A DNA stretch of 64,000 bases from Byssothecium circinans (lineage: Eukaryota > Ascomycota > Dothideomycetes > Pleosporales > Massarinaceae), in assembly GCA_010015675.1 (NCBI GenBank), contig ML977041.1, positions 56,962-120,961 of the forward strand, written 5' to 3'. The notes beneath the pieces were generated by a model. That model saw nothing but the letters and a program-made list of their open reading frames with translations, made no database searches and was not told where the DNA came from. Shown piece by piece: positions 46,912 to 57,097 of this stretch. The position numbers were made by a program, and so were the translations under genes. Each line of letters opens with the position of its first letter. The first letter of the stretch is position 1.

Positions 46912-49900
46912 TCAGTCCTTTTTCTTCCTCGTCTTCCTCGCTTTTTTCTTCTTAGGAGGCTCCATGTACAAATCATCGTCTTCGCCATCCCCGTCCCCAT
47001 CCGTCCCATCCACCTCGTCATCCGCCACCGCAGCAGCAGCACCTTTCTTCCCATGCCCCCTCCTCCTCTTATTCCCACTCGCACCATCCGTAGACATTCC
47101 CTCCGCAGCCTCACCTAGCCCCACCACCTCTTCACCCCCATCCCCATCCCCAGCCCCAACCCCCTCCCCACGACCACCCCTCTCCCTCTCCGCCAACCTC
47201 GTCAACGCAGCCCCCAACCTCTTCCCCGCGACCCCCTTCCCCTTCTTCCTCCCACTCGGCCCCAGCCCCGACCCCGACCCCGGCCCCCCCACACCCTCCC
47301 CCCTAACCCTCGGCGCAAACGCCCCGGCCCCCACACCCCCCTCAAAGAACCTCGTGATATTAGCCTGCGTGCCCTCCTTCTCCCTACGATTCATATCCCT
47401 GATAACCGGCACCAGCACCTCATCCGTGCGCTCCCGACTCCACCCGATCTGGCTCGAGAGGAACGCGCGCAGGGCATCGAGATCAGGGACACCCCATTGA
47501 AACGGCTTGGGCGAGTCGTCGACCTCCGGGTCCAGGTACGCTTCCCTGACCCGCGGGTCGGGGAAGTTGGTGGGGAGGAAGAGCTTGGTAGCCTGGGAGC
47601 GGCGGAAACGGCGCCGGAATGCAGATGCCTTGTCGGCATCTTTGGGGATCGCGTTGTTCTGCACGCCGTCGGTCCACCAGTCCCGGAACTCCTGCAGGGA
47701 GGGGAACTCGGAGAGGATTTCCAGCGCCGTGACGGGGCCGATGCCAGGGATGCCCGTTGTGTAGTCGGAACCTAGGAGTTGCGCAATGTCGATTAGTTTG
47801 TCGCGCGTGAGGGCGAATTCGGAGCGTAGGTCCGAGGCGAGGTAGCATTCTACGTATTTTGCTGCGTTGAACATGTTTTTGTATACGCGCGTGCCGCCGA
47901 AGAGGAACGTGTCGGAATCGTCGGTGACGATGCCGTCGACGAGGCCTAGAGTGACGAGCTCGGCGCATTGCGCTTCCGCTTCCATGGGCGCGGTGATGTA
48001 GGGGAGCCCGAAGAGGGTGAGGAGGTGTTGGCATTCGGATATCATGGTTTGGGTCACTTCGTCTGCGTCTCGACGGTCTTTTTTTTGCTGCGCCCGGAGT
48101 TGTTTGAGTTCTTCGTCGAAGTTTACGTTGGTGGTGGGTTTGTTGTTTAGGTCGCGCGCGAAGCGGGCGTGCTCTTCGGCCTCTTTGGCGAGGGAGGCAA
48201 AGAGTTCGGCGTCTTCGGGGTCGGAGTATTGGTCTGAGTCGTCGTCTGGAATGTCGATGGGTGCGGTGTCGTTTGCGATGCCGTCGTAGGGAACGACGGG
48301 GATTTCGAGATCATCAGGCCCTTCAAGCCTATGGGGAGACATCTCGCGACGGGGACGACGTTGTGGGGGTTGGGTTTCCATTAGCACATCTTCAAATTCT
48401 GGGAAGGGTGACTTGGCTTGAGCGGGCGCAGATACATCTGTTTGCAAAGGCACATCCTCAAACTCTGGCGAAGGGGATTTCGCAGTCTCTGGAGCTGGAG
48501 GAGCAGTCTGTATGGGGACGTCTTCAAACTCCGGCGAAGGCAACTTTGGAAGTTCCTTCGGTGCTTCTACAGCTGCAGCTTTCGGTCCCACCCTCGTTGA
48601 CATCTCGTCTTCCGGTTCGCTTTCAGACCAATGGACAGGCTCATCGTCCGACTCAACCATGGACGGGCCTTTCTCGACCAACGCCATATCCTGTCGTGGA
48701 GGTGACTTCTGCTCCTTTGCGAGCGGTTGTGGCGGTTCAACTCGGACTTTATCCGCAATATCTCCCATCCGAAGCGCGGAATCGACAGCCACCACATCCT
48801 CCATCTTCTCGTCCTCGTCATTGTCCGAGTCGATAAGCAGGACTTCTTGTGAATTTTTCTGCGGTGGGGCATCTACATCTATGACCTCCCGCGTGTTGTG
48901 TTTGCGCAATCGGGGTGCTGATTGAAACTGGAACTGCTCTTCTTCCTTTCGCGCCTCCTCCCAATCTCGCTTCTTGTCTTCCCGCATCTTGGTCATCTCT
49001 TCCCCGATGTTTCGATTCCCTTCAAACCATGGCGGAAGGGGTTCAGCGGCCTTCTTCTCACTTCCCGTATCCTTCTCGAAGCCCCCTGCATTGTCTGCTT
49101 CGAGCTTGTCAATCTTCTTCTTTCCCAGTAAAGAGTTGCCTAGATTTAGCTTCTCAAAAGGCAGCGGACCATCGAAACCAGGAGCATTTCTTGACTTCGT
49201 GGTTGGTTTCGCTGCCGATGAAGACGCGAGCAAAGGTGACTTCGGTGGAGGACGTCGGGCTACCGTCGGTCGCTTTGACTTTCTTGATTCTGCCAGAGCA
49301 GCTTGGAGGTCCATGTCATCATCTTCGCTGTCACTGGCATGGAAAGGACCAGCAGGTGCAGCTTTGAGGCTCCTTACATTCGCCAAGCTCGCGATACCCT
49401 TTCCAGAACCCTTCGCAACGGCGAATGGATTGATTTCCTTTGCGCGCTCTTGCTGGAATACTTCGCGGTAGATGTCTTCTTCGGACTCATCAGATTCTTC
49501 TTGACCCTGCTGCAATGAGAGCGCAATTGCTTTCTGAAGCTGCTCCTCCTCTTCGTCAACCTTGTCTTTTCCCTGGTCTTCGAACAGCTCATCGTTGTCC
49601 TCCACAAGCACCTGTTCCCACTCCTCATTATCCCCTTCATCTGCTAAGAAAAGAGAATCGGGATCCTGAACTGTGGGTGCCGGCTTCGGTGCTCTGGGCT
49701 TTGTGGGTCTTGAAGATCCGCCATTTCTCGATTTGTAGAAATTCTGTCGTCGCTTAGCCACTTCATTTGCGATGAAATCTCGACCTTCCCGATCCCTAGC
49801 AGTAAGCCCAGGCTTCGGTTTTGGTAACCTGTTGAGCCCTTCAATAGGCACATCCTCAAAATCATCCTCGTCTTCCCAATCTTCGTCGTCGGATTCCGGC

Positions 49901-50928
49901 AGCGGTTCGCGGTCGACATCGATAGGCTTGTCTGCCCTACCCTCATCTTTGTTCGTGACGACGCCAAGTGCCCATCCACCCTCTACACCTTCGTTCTTCA
50001 CAAGCACATACTCCCTTCCGTGCTCGCCGGCGACACGGTTCGCATTCGCTTTGAATACGTCATCATTCATGCCATTAAGGTTCATCAATCGTTGCGTGAG
50101 CTCATTCCGTTCCGTGACCCTCTCGATTTGAAATTTCGAGAAAGCCATGCGGTCAGGGAACATGGTGTCCAGTTGATCCTTGGAGTACCCCATCCTGAGC
50201 CGACTCCTCAATCTCGCCGCATTCAAAATATTATATCGATCGCTCGGAGGCAAGCTCATGAAGAACGGGCTATCAAAGTCGATCTTCGAAAAATCATACA
50301 CATTGATATCCTCTCCCGTATCAAACTGCCTTGCATACTCCTCCAGCTCTTCCAAACTCATGATGCGCGGGTCATTCGGCTGCCCCATCTCCGCAAGCGA
50401 AGCACCCAGTTCAGGCAGATGGTACTGGTCCTTCTTCCTGAACTTGCGGTTCTGCGCGCGTTCCTGCGGCGTTTGTAGTATCTCCTCTGCATACACAATG
50501 TTCTCCGGTATCTCCTCCTCAGGCGCTTCTCTCGGGTGTCTTGCCGCCTGTTTCCTCTTCTTCTCTTCTTCCTCCGCGGCGCGTTGCATTTGCATCGCGA
50601 GCAGCTTCCCCGCTGTTCTGACTGCATCCTCCCTCCTTCCCTCACGCCGTGACTTGCGGTTGCTTATGGTCTGCCTCTTGAGTGCCGGGGCGCCGCCATC
50701 GAAGACAAAGACGGGCTTGATGCCGATGAAGAGGAGCTTGCATATTCGGCGAAAGAATCCGACAATGTGGCTGTTGCGCAGCGCATTCCCTTCCTTGTCG
50801 CGCACCGCTTTGAGAAACTGGTAGATCCAGATGGAGGCGTCGACGGCGAGTCGCTTCTTGTTCAGCGTTTCGATCTTGATAGGACGGGCGCAGGGCTGGA
50901 GGACGGTCCAGAGGCCGGTGACACCCAT
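46912..50928 (-). CDS. RAD2: Rad2/XPG structure-specific DNA repair endonuclease
   Basis: A single-exon, 1338-residue nuclease that makes the 3' incision in nucleotide excision repair. Start ATG 50928 gives MGVTGLWTVLQPCARPI, the canonical XPG-N opening, with catalytic acids in VDASIW and VFDGGAPALK. A long acidic, phosphosite-rich spacer of about 850 residues separates it from the XPG-I domain (about 960-1075), with EAEAQCAELV, TDDSDTFLFG and GSDYTTGIPGIG. The last begins the helix-hairpin-helix. Near residue 1188 QANITRFF matches a PCNA-interacting peptide, followed by a Gly-rich low-complexity region and a Lys-rich tail suited to nuclear import. The spacer length separates Rad2/XPG from FEN1 and Exo1. 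Confidence 0.95.
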   Translation of the reverse strand: MGVTGLWTVLQPCARPIKIETLNKKRLAVDASIWIYQFLKAVRDKEGNALRNSHIVGFFRRICKLLFIGIKPVFVFDGGAPALKRQTISNRKSRREGRREDAVRTAGKLLAMQMQRAAEEEEKKRKQAARHPREAPEEEIPENIVYAEEILQTPQERAQNRKFRKKDQYHLPELGASLAEMGQPNDPRIMSLEELEEYARQFDTGEDINVYDFSKIDFDSPFFMSLPPSDRYNILNAARLRSRLRMGYSKDQLDTMFPDRMAFSKFQIERVTERNELTQRLMNLNGMNDDVFKANANRVAGEHGREYVLVKNEGVEGGWALGVVTNKDEGRADKPIDVDREPLPESDDEDWEDEDDFEDVPIEGLNRLPKPKPGLTARDREGRDFIANEVAKRRQNFYKSRNGGSSRPTKPRAPKPAPTVQDPDSLFLADEGDNEEWEQVLVEDNDELFEDQGKDKVDEEEEQLQKAIALSLQQGQEESDESEEDIYREVFQQERAKEINPFAVAKGSGKGIASLANVRSLKAAPAGPFHASDSEDDDMDLQAALAESRKSKRPTVARRPPPKSPLLASSSAAKPTTKSRNAPGFDGPLPFEKLNLGNSLLGKKKIDKLEADNAGGFEKDTGSEKKAAEPLPPWFEGNRNIGEEMTKMREDKKRDWEEARKEEEQFQFQSAPRLRKHNTREVIDVDAPPQKNSQEVLLIDSDNDEDEKMEDVVAVDSALRMGDIADKVRVEPPQPLAKEQKSPPRQDMALVEKGPSMVESDDEPVHWSESEPEDEMSTRVGPKAAAVEAPKELPKLPSPEFEDVPIQTAPPAPETAKSPSPEFEDVPLQTDVSAPAQAKSPFPEFEDVLMETQPPQRRPRREMSPHRLEGPDDLEIPVVPYDGIANDTAPIDIPDDDSDQYSDPEDAELFASLAKEAEEHARFARDLNNKPTTNVNFDEELKQLRAQQKKDRRDADEVTQTMISECQHLLTLFGLPYITAPMEAEAQCAELVTLGLVDGIVTDDSDTFLFGGTRVYKNMFNAAKYVECYLASDLRSEFALTRDKLIDIAQLLGSDYTTGIPGIGPVTALEILSEFPSLQEFRDWWTDGVQNNAIPKDADKASAFRRRFRRSQATKLFLPTNFPDPRVREAYLDPEVDDSPKPFQWGVPDLDALRAFLSSQIGWSRERTDEVLVPVIRDMNRREKEGTQANITRFFEGGVGAGAFAPRVRGEGVGGPGSGSGLGPSGRKKGKGVAGKRLGAALTRLAERERGGRGEGVGAGDGDGGEEVVGLGEAAEGMSTDGASGNKRRRGHGKKGAAAAVADDEVDGTDGDGDGEDDDLYMEPPKKKKARKTRKKKD

Positions 50929-51114
50929 GGTGGCGAGTGAAGGTGGTGGAGCATCGGTTTCGAGGACGAAGGGACGTAAAGCGCGGGTATGAAAAGGTGT
51001 GGGGAGTGTTGCCTTGTGATTCCGCGTCAATGACGTGACATCGTGGCTCGCAAGCGCCAAGGCGGCTGACCTTACATCTCATATCTCATCATCAGCACTC
51101 AACGACACCTCACA

Positions 51115-51303
51115 ATGTTCAGCCCAGTCTCAAACATTTGGTACTTGGGCAGACAAGTATCACACCGGATTGAACTTTACGACACCTGGGTCGACAACAC
51201 AATTCAATGTCATGGCTGTAGAGACATGATTGAAGTAACTTTGAAGTATAGAAATCGTTTATTCAATCTCTCAACCATGTACGGTGGTATACACAATCGC
51301 TGA
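51115..51303 (+). CDS. candidate small protein (62 aa)
   Basis: ATG 51115 follows a leader-like sequence (cgacacctcaca before the ATG) and opens a 62-codon frame, MFSPVSNIWYLGRQVSHRIE, continuing LYDTWVDNTIQCHGC and ending in TGA 51301-51303. The first 30 residues look constrained (aromatic and charged pattern typical of small mitochondrial or membrane-edge proteins); the rest is less so. It is divergent from RAD2, with about 190 bp between starts. I do not recognise a family, and chance is possible. A splice after the first 31 codons might give a different C-terminus. Confidence 0.35.
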   Translation: MFSPVSNIWYLGRQVSHRIELYDTWVDNTIQCHGCRDMIEVTLKYRNRLFNLSTMYGGIHNR

Positions 51304-51435
51304 AAACAAAACCTATTAACACCTAGCCCGACCAACCAGCCCAATCCGTTCCATGGTATCCGTTCGTATCCTCAAAACACCGTAAAATGCAAAATATGGC
51401 CAGCATTTGACACACCCAGACTTGCCACCGACTTC

Positions 51436-54087
51436 TTAGACAAGCTTCAACTTCCTCGGCGGTCCCATCGAAAACCCACCGAAGCTCTGCATACTTGACA
51501 TCTTCTTCGTTGTTGAAAAAGCCCTCATTGGTGTCTCCTGCAGAAAACTTGGTTTTGAAGGAGTCTTAATCGGAGACCTGTTCATAAGCCAGGACTTTTT
51601 CGGCTTTGGGACTGATTTTGCATGATCTTGGAAGAAAATGCCGATCTCGGAATTCTCCTTGTCGTCAAAGTTGCTCAGGATGGAGCGATCAAACTCCGAA
51701 GAAGTCGGCGTGGATGGGACGGATGTGATGGCGCTGTTCTGTTCTTGAAGCGAAAGCAAAAACTTGCTCGGAGTCTTCGCTGGGGTGTAAGGAGCCTTTC
51801 TCGGCTGAGGCGAGACCGCTCCAACTGTAGACAAATCGACGAGGTAAGACGATTCATCCACGCGCTTCTTGTTCTTTTCGATATCCAAAACCCAGCCAAC
51901 GTTTACACACTTGACCTTGCCGTTCGAAGCGACAACGTTCTCCAGCGTGGATGTCTTTCCGTCTTTGAACAGGACATGGGTCAGATATGTGTGCTGATCA
52001 AATTGAGAAACGACCTTGGCACCGAGGTCCTCAAGAAGAGTAGTGAAGAGGAAGGATTGATCCTTGCCATTCGACGTCACATCCACAAAGAAGGTCATGC
52101 CGCGGAGAGGGCCGTCTTCCGTAGGTTCACTATCGGAGTCATCATGCCATGTAACACTCTTCTTGGGTGTCTTCAGGTCGGCCTTCAGTGGAGAGCGGAG
52201 CGCTGAGCGCTTGGCAGGCGAAGCGGCTGTCATTGGTGCCGGTAGAGACGGTACGGCGAACGATATGCTGGAAAACACGATTGAGGCAGCCGCTTTCTCG
52301 ACAGCCTGAACCTTAGGAGACTCGTCTTGGGGTTTCTCAGCATACTCGGTCTCAGCATAGTCGAAGGACATATCACCCTCATCAGGGGTATGAGGGCGAG
52401 AGCTAAGAGCTTCTTGTACAGTAGCCTCGATATCGATGGGAGTCTTTGGGTACTCCTCCGGCAATTGCTCCAGAGCCTGTCGGTTGATGTGGGCATCGAT
52501 CAGGTGGTGAGGTGTCTTCGGGTACTCTGGCAGGTGTTCCATGGCCTGCTGATTTTCATACGCCTCAATCACATGAGCCGGTGTAGAGGGATATTCTTCG
52601 ACCAGCGTATTGAAGGCGGTCTGGTTACTGTGTGCATCGATGATATGGGCCGGTGTTTTCGGATACTCCACAGGCAGTTCACCCAAAACCGTCCGGTTGG
52701 TCACGTGGCTAGGGGTCTTGGGGTACTCTTCAGGCAAATCAGCCATGGCGTTGCGATTCTTGTAGGCTGACATAATGTGACCAGGCGTGGTAGGATACTC
52801 CTCCGGAAGGGCATCCATCGCTTGTTGACGCTTGTATGCCGACATGACGTGAGCTGGAGTCTTGGGATACCCTTCTGGGAGCGCATCCATCGCTTGTTGT
52901 CGCTTATAAGCCGACTCGATATGGCCGGGAGTTTTAGGGTACTCTTCTGGCAGCGCATCCAGTCCCTGCTTGCGTTTGTACGCGGACATTATGTGAGCTG
53001 GAGTCTTGGGGTACTCTTCGGGAAGTGCATCCATCCCCTGCTGGCGCTTGTACGCAGACATGATGTGGGCGGGGGTCTTTGGATACTCTTCAGGAAGCGC
53101 TTCCATGGCTTGCTGTCGTTTGTACGCTGACATAATATGGCCAGGAGTTTTTGGGTACTCTTCGGGGAGCTCCTCAAGTGCCTGCTGGTTCTTGTACGCC
53201 GACATGATATGGGCCGGGGTTTTCGGATACTCTCCTGGCATTTGGCCAAGGGCAGTTCTATTGGCGTATGCCTTGAGGATAGTCTTTGGAGTTTCAGGGT
53301 AGTCTGCAAGCTCTGCCATTGCATCTTTGTGGGATATGGGTGCCTTGACCGGCGTGTTGGGATGTTCAGGTAACGCAGCCAAGGGCTCTTCAATGGCGGG
53401 AGCAACTTCCTCGACCTTGCGAGCAGTCTTCGTAGCAGTTTTTGGTGCGACAGCCTTTCGGGCGGCTGGCCTGCGGGCAGGCTTTTTGAGTGGTGAGTCA
53501 ACGGGTGCAACGGGCGCGCCGGCACGGCCTCGAGTCGCGCGCGTCGGGGCAAGCATCGGCTTCGTCTCGGTTATGTTGACATCTTTTGCCGCTGGTTGTG
53601 CAGCTGCCGGCTTGCGAACTCGGGTGGCCTTCTTGGGTGGTTCAGAGACAGGTTTGACAGCGGGTGGCTCGACTGGCTTCTCGTCCGCAGTGCTCTCGGG
53701 AACAGGTGCCTCAACAGCAGGCTTGCGACCGCGAACGGCGCGCTTTGTAGTCGTCTTCACCTCTTCTACGACCGGCTCTGGCTCGGGCATATTCTCTTCC
53801 TCGATAATCTCCACCTTGACTCCACGACGCGCACGTGTGGCTTTTGGCGCAGGAGCTTTCGTCGCAGGCGCGGGTGCAGGCTCGGCCTTCGCGGCTGGCT
53901 TCCGCACCGGAGGGGCTTCAGCACGCGATGCAGGTTTTGCGCGCGCCTTCTTCACAGGCGGCTCAGCAGCAGGCGGATCCTCGACAGCTTTGCGCTTGCC
54001 AGCAGCGCGCTTGGGCGGTGCCTTGAGCGTATTCGTAGGAGCAGAGACATCCGGAGCCTTGCGGGCGCCAGAGCGTGTAGCGACCAT
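51436..54087 (-). CDS. BRCT protein with AT-hook and 14 TP-containing tandem repeats
   Basis: A single-exon, 883-residue protein. ATG 54087 (MVATRSGARKAP) was chosen over an earlier in-frame ATG because the basic N-terminus starts there. Residues 1-240 are Lys/Ala/Pro-rich with an AT-hook core (RGRKP). About 240-565 hold 14 copies of a 24-residue unit, consensus LPEEYPKTPAHIMSAYKRQQ plus four residues, each with a T-P site that is a candidate proline-directed kinase target. About 660-755 is a BRCT-like domain (MTFFVDVTSNG, LEDLGAKVVSQF, CVNVGWVLDI). The tail has a KEN box (DKENS) and RSPIKTPSK. The combination suggests a chromatin-bound, cell-cycle-regulated protein, perhaps functionally like MDC1 or Ki-67, but I recognise no named orthologue. 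Confidence 0.85.
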   Translation of the reverse strand: MVATRSGARKAPDVSAPTNTLKAPPKRAAGKRKAVEDPPAAEPPVKKARAKPASRAEAPPVRKPAAKAEPAPAPATKAPAPKATRARRGVKVEIIEEENMPEPEPVVEEVKTTTKRAVRGRKPAVEAPVPESTADEKPVEPPAVKPVSEPPKKATRVRKPAAAQPAAKDVNITETKPMLAPTRATRGRAGAPVAPVDSPLKKPARRPAARKAVAPKTATKTARKVEEVAPAIEEPLAALPEHPNTPVKAPISHKDAMAELADYPETPKTILKAYANRTALGQMPGEYPKTPAHIMSAYKNQQALEELPEEYPKTPGHIMSAYKRQQAMEALPEEYPKTPAHIMSAYKRQQGMDALPEEYPKTPAHIMSAYKRKQGLDALPEEYPKTPGHIESAYKRQQAMDALPEGYPKTPAHVMSAYKRQQAMDALPEEYPTTPGHIMSAYKNRNAMADLPEEYPKTPSHVTNRTVLGELPVEYPKTPAHIIDAHSNQTAFNTLVEEYPSTPAHVIEAYENQQAMEHLPEYPKTPHHLIDAHINRQALEQLPEEYPKTPIDIEATVQEALSSRPHTPDEGDMSFDYAETEYAEKPQDESPKVQAVEKAAASIVFSSISFAVPSLPAPMTAASPAKRSALRSPLKADLKTPKKSVTWHDDSDSEPTEDGPLRGMTFFVDVTSNGKDQSFLFTTLLEDLGAKVVSQFDQHTYLTHVLFKDGKTSTLENVVASNGKVKCVNVGWVLDIEKNKKRVDESSYLVDLSTVGAVSPQPRKAPYTPAKTPSKFLLSLQEQNSAITSVPSTPTSSEFDRSILSNFDDKENSEIGIFFQDHAKSVPKPKKSWLMNRSPIKTPSKPSFLQETPMRAFSTTKKMSSMQSFGGFSMGPPRKLKLV
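52390..53385 (-). repeat. 72-bp coding tandem repeat array
   Basis: Fourteen direct repeats of about 72 nt lie inside the BRCT-protein gene. The central copies (roughly 52740-53200) are nearly identical in protein sequence, while the outer ones are diverged, and one copy lacks four codons. This is the pattern of array growth by unequal exchange in the middle. Confidence 0.88.
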
Positions 54088-54548
54088 TGCGAGGAGGTGT
54101 ACGGTTGTGTTGTATGCAGACGATGTTAGAAGTGGTTCGCAGTGATAGAAAAATGGTGTGTGGTGGAAAGAAGACGGATGGAAGGCGCGGGCGCTACCTT
54201 TGTTGTCAAAGCGTGAGGTGGTGACTAAGCTCTGTTGGCATGGCAACGGTGCCGCTCGGACCCACGTGAGCGCTTCTTCCTGGCGAGAATCGTGAGACGT
54301 CATCCATGCGATGAAGCGTACGCCGAGGCATTGATTCGCTGACGCGCTGAGTACTGTTTACATTGTTTTGTTCGTCACAACTGATGATATTGGTAATGTA
54401 GCACTACGAATCGTTTCGCATCTACTATGCCGTCTAGATTCTACTCATGAGCGCACTTAGGATGGCGAGAGACTGAGAGAACAATGAGCAAGGTCCTTTT
54501 TGCGTCTTCCGTGTCATCTTAGTTTGCGGTGTGGCTATTATCGGTGGT
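54088..54548. other. intergenic, BRCT gene promoter
   Basis: No gene was seen between the BRCT-protein start and the MITE-like element. Confidence 0.4.
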
Positions 54549-54855
54549 CTGCGAAAGCATATGCACCACCCGCAAACAGAGGTATATGTGTGAATATTCC
54601 AAATACGGTAGAATATAGGCTTAAAAGAGTAAGTAGCCCCCCTTTTACCCCTATCTTACCCCTCGTGTACCCCTCATATCGTCACTTCCTTCCCCCACCT
54701 ACTATTAAAAGGATAGTAAGGGGTAAAAGTGACGTTATGAGGAGGTAAGATAGGGGTAAGGTGACGTTATTAACTGTTTATAGCCTAATTACTACTCAAT
54801 ACAGTATACTCACACAGATTACCTCTGTTTTTAGGTGGTGCATATGATTTCGCAG
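54549..54855. mobile_element. MITE-like foldback element, 307 bp
   Basis: The ends are long inverted repeats. The left side reads ctgcgaaagcatatgcacc from 54549 and continues through acagaggta; the right side, read in reverse complement from 54855, is the same with a few changes, over about 45 bp. Inside, a second inverted pair (acccctatcttacccctc and gaggtaagataggggt, about 54645-54760) lets most of the element fold on itself. It has no coding capacity. A target-site duplication was not clear, so the superfamily is unassigned. Confidence 0.75.
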
Positions 54856-55309
54856 TTCGTTATATTACGGCATCATGACATAGGATTCAACGTTGGCAGC
54901 ACCAGAGTGTATCGACCGAAAGCGACACTCGGATGTCATCATGCTGTTTCAGTCGCAACTTTGTCTCTTATCCCACCACTTTTGTAGATTAAGGAAGCGA
55001 AAGGTGACGACTCCCACTTGACAACGTGACCGCTCAAGGCATGGAGTGATCTATATTGGGAAATAATTGCATTACTTCATTCCTAGGTATCCCATTCCCA
55101 TTGTATTGCTTACCAGAGCAAAATATCCCATTAACATCGTAACACATCTCAAAAGTGCCAGAGTACACCTGCATTCCGCATGATCACTTGAGACAAAACT
55201 TGGTCCATTTCCGCACCCATCTGAACCCACTCATCTAAACTCATGATCCGGAACCCACCCACTCAATAATACCACCCATCCAGCCAATCCCACACCCACA
55301 ACCAAACCC
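54856..55309. other. intergenic, no gene seen
   Basis: The stretch between the foldback element and the 3' end of the rhodopsin-fold gene. It is C-rich near 55240-55320. No gene was recognised. Confidence 0.4.
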
Positions 55310-56686
55310 CTACACCCCCCTAACCTGCACCACTGTTTCTTGCCTAACATGTATCCGACTCAAACCCAGCTCGCTTTCCCGCATGTGCATCCTGTCTTTG
55401 TTCTCACTCGAGATAATCGTGTGCACGCCCGCACCCGACTCTCGATCATCTTGCAAGTAATCAACATCCAGCCTGTTCTCCGGGTCAGCCAGTTCGTGCA
55501 TCGAGCTGCTTTCGTCTGCGTTGCGGGTTTTTTCGGCCTTGCTAGTGAGGTTCGTGAGTTTGATGGCGTTACTGGGCCGGCGTTGGCTGCTTCGTTGCGT
55601 GCCGGAGGGGAAGAGCGTGGGGAAGACGCGGCCGATGATGGGGCGGAGGAGGGGACAGCAGCCTGGGGAGATGTGAGTTGGGGGGTTCTGTGGGTGGCTG
55701 ATTGGATGATAGAGGGAGGGTGTGGAAATACCTGACACAACGGCGATGTTGACTTCGACTGCGCCCCAGATGCAGAACGTAGCGTAATCGTAGGGTAGTT
55801 GTGTGGTGGTTGCAGGCCAGTGCACGAGAATGACCAGCACGATGCAGGATGCAACACACACGCTGTAGTCTACATCAATGTATGTCATGGAACGGCTGAT
55901 CACACCGGTGCTTACATGGTGCCCAGAAGGAAGAAGCCTACAATGCCAAGTTTTTGTTGAAGGCGCAAACGGAGTTTGAACACTGGCACGATGGGAAGCA
56001 CGAGAATGGCGACGTCTAGCAAGAAATGGGTTGTAATCGTGCCCATGAAGAACTTGTCGCTGTCGATGTTGCACACGGCGTCTTTGATGCTCTTATCCCA
56101 GATTGCACGTGTTGGGACGCAGCGAAAGGTCAGCATAAATGTCCGTATGATCCACCATACTGCTGAAATGCCCACCATCAGCAAGATGGGTATTCGGATG
56201 ACGGAGACCTTGAAGAGTCGCCAGTAGAATGCCAGGATGGAAAGCTTCGAACAGGCCAGTGAGGACGCGTAGCAGAGCGAGTTGAAGAATCCGAGCATCC
56301 CGCAATAGTACAAGACTCGTTCTCGAGCAGCGTCATCGAGAGAGTCAGGCATGAGTTTTCCGAGGTACCAGTGTAGGGTCCCTGCATTCACTACTGTCAA
56401 CATCCAAACTCCATTTACAGTACGCTCGTAGAGAATTACTTACATTCTATCATGATGGCGCAGTAGCCAGTCGCAAAGAGCTATGCATGGCCATATTGTT
56501 AGCACATATTTCGTCTGGCGAGAGGAAAGGAGTTGTCCTTACAAATGCCAACACTGAAAAGTAATCGTCGAACCACCAGTCGACGCGTGCCATTCGTCTT
56601 GCGAGCACACGCCCGATCAGCGTGGCCAGGGCAGCGAACCATGTTACGCCAACGCTGACGTAGATGTTGACCTGAAGGCCAGCCAT
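55310..56686 (-). CDS. fungal rhodopsin-fold 7TM membrane protein
   Basis: A 380-residue seven-helix protein of the large fungal family PF20684 (rhodopsin-like/PTH11-related without a CFEM domain). Exons are 56686-56543, 56480-56444, 56393-55916, 55862-55732 and 55662-55310; all four introns (50-69 nt) keep the frame. Typical landmarks are RVDWWFDDYFSVLAF after helix 1, CSKLSILAFYWRLF in helix 3, CNIDSDKFFMGTITTHFLLD before helix 5, and YATFCIWGAVEVNIAVVSGC in helix 7. The cytosolic tail is hydrophilic and charged. The ligand and signalling role are unknown for nearly all members. The exon of 37 nt is well supported by the restored motif ATGYCAIMI. Confidence 0.85.
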
Positions 56687-57097
56687 GGTATGGTCAAAGG
56701 TGGGGTGAAGTAGCTGAGGTTCTCCGAAAAAGACCCAGAGATCGTGTAGTCAATTAACTAAGAGTGGATGATCGCCAGGAACGTAACGAACTCACCTCCA
56801 CTTTATCTAGGACTGTGGGTATCGGTCGTTCACGGATGGAGATACTCCTGAAGGCTAACACTAGCCACCTCGTCTAGATCCTAAGGTTGAGGATGATTGC
56901 GAATCAGTTTGTGTGGATTGACTCAGTTGCCGTACGGTAATGGGCCCATTGTCTTTTCTAGTTTTGCGCTCAAATGATATGAGTCTCCTCGTGGCAAGCC
57001 ACTACCGTCCTTGAATCTCCTGGGGTGCTGCATTTCGCTAGACATTCCGGTATTGATTCTTGCCGTCGCAGCCCTTGGCTTCGGGGTCCTGGCTCCC
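56687..57097. other. intergenic, 7TM gene promoter
   Basis: No gene was seen. An 85-codon minus-strand frame (56923-57180) runs into the foldback element and is not supported. Confidence 0.4.
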
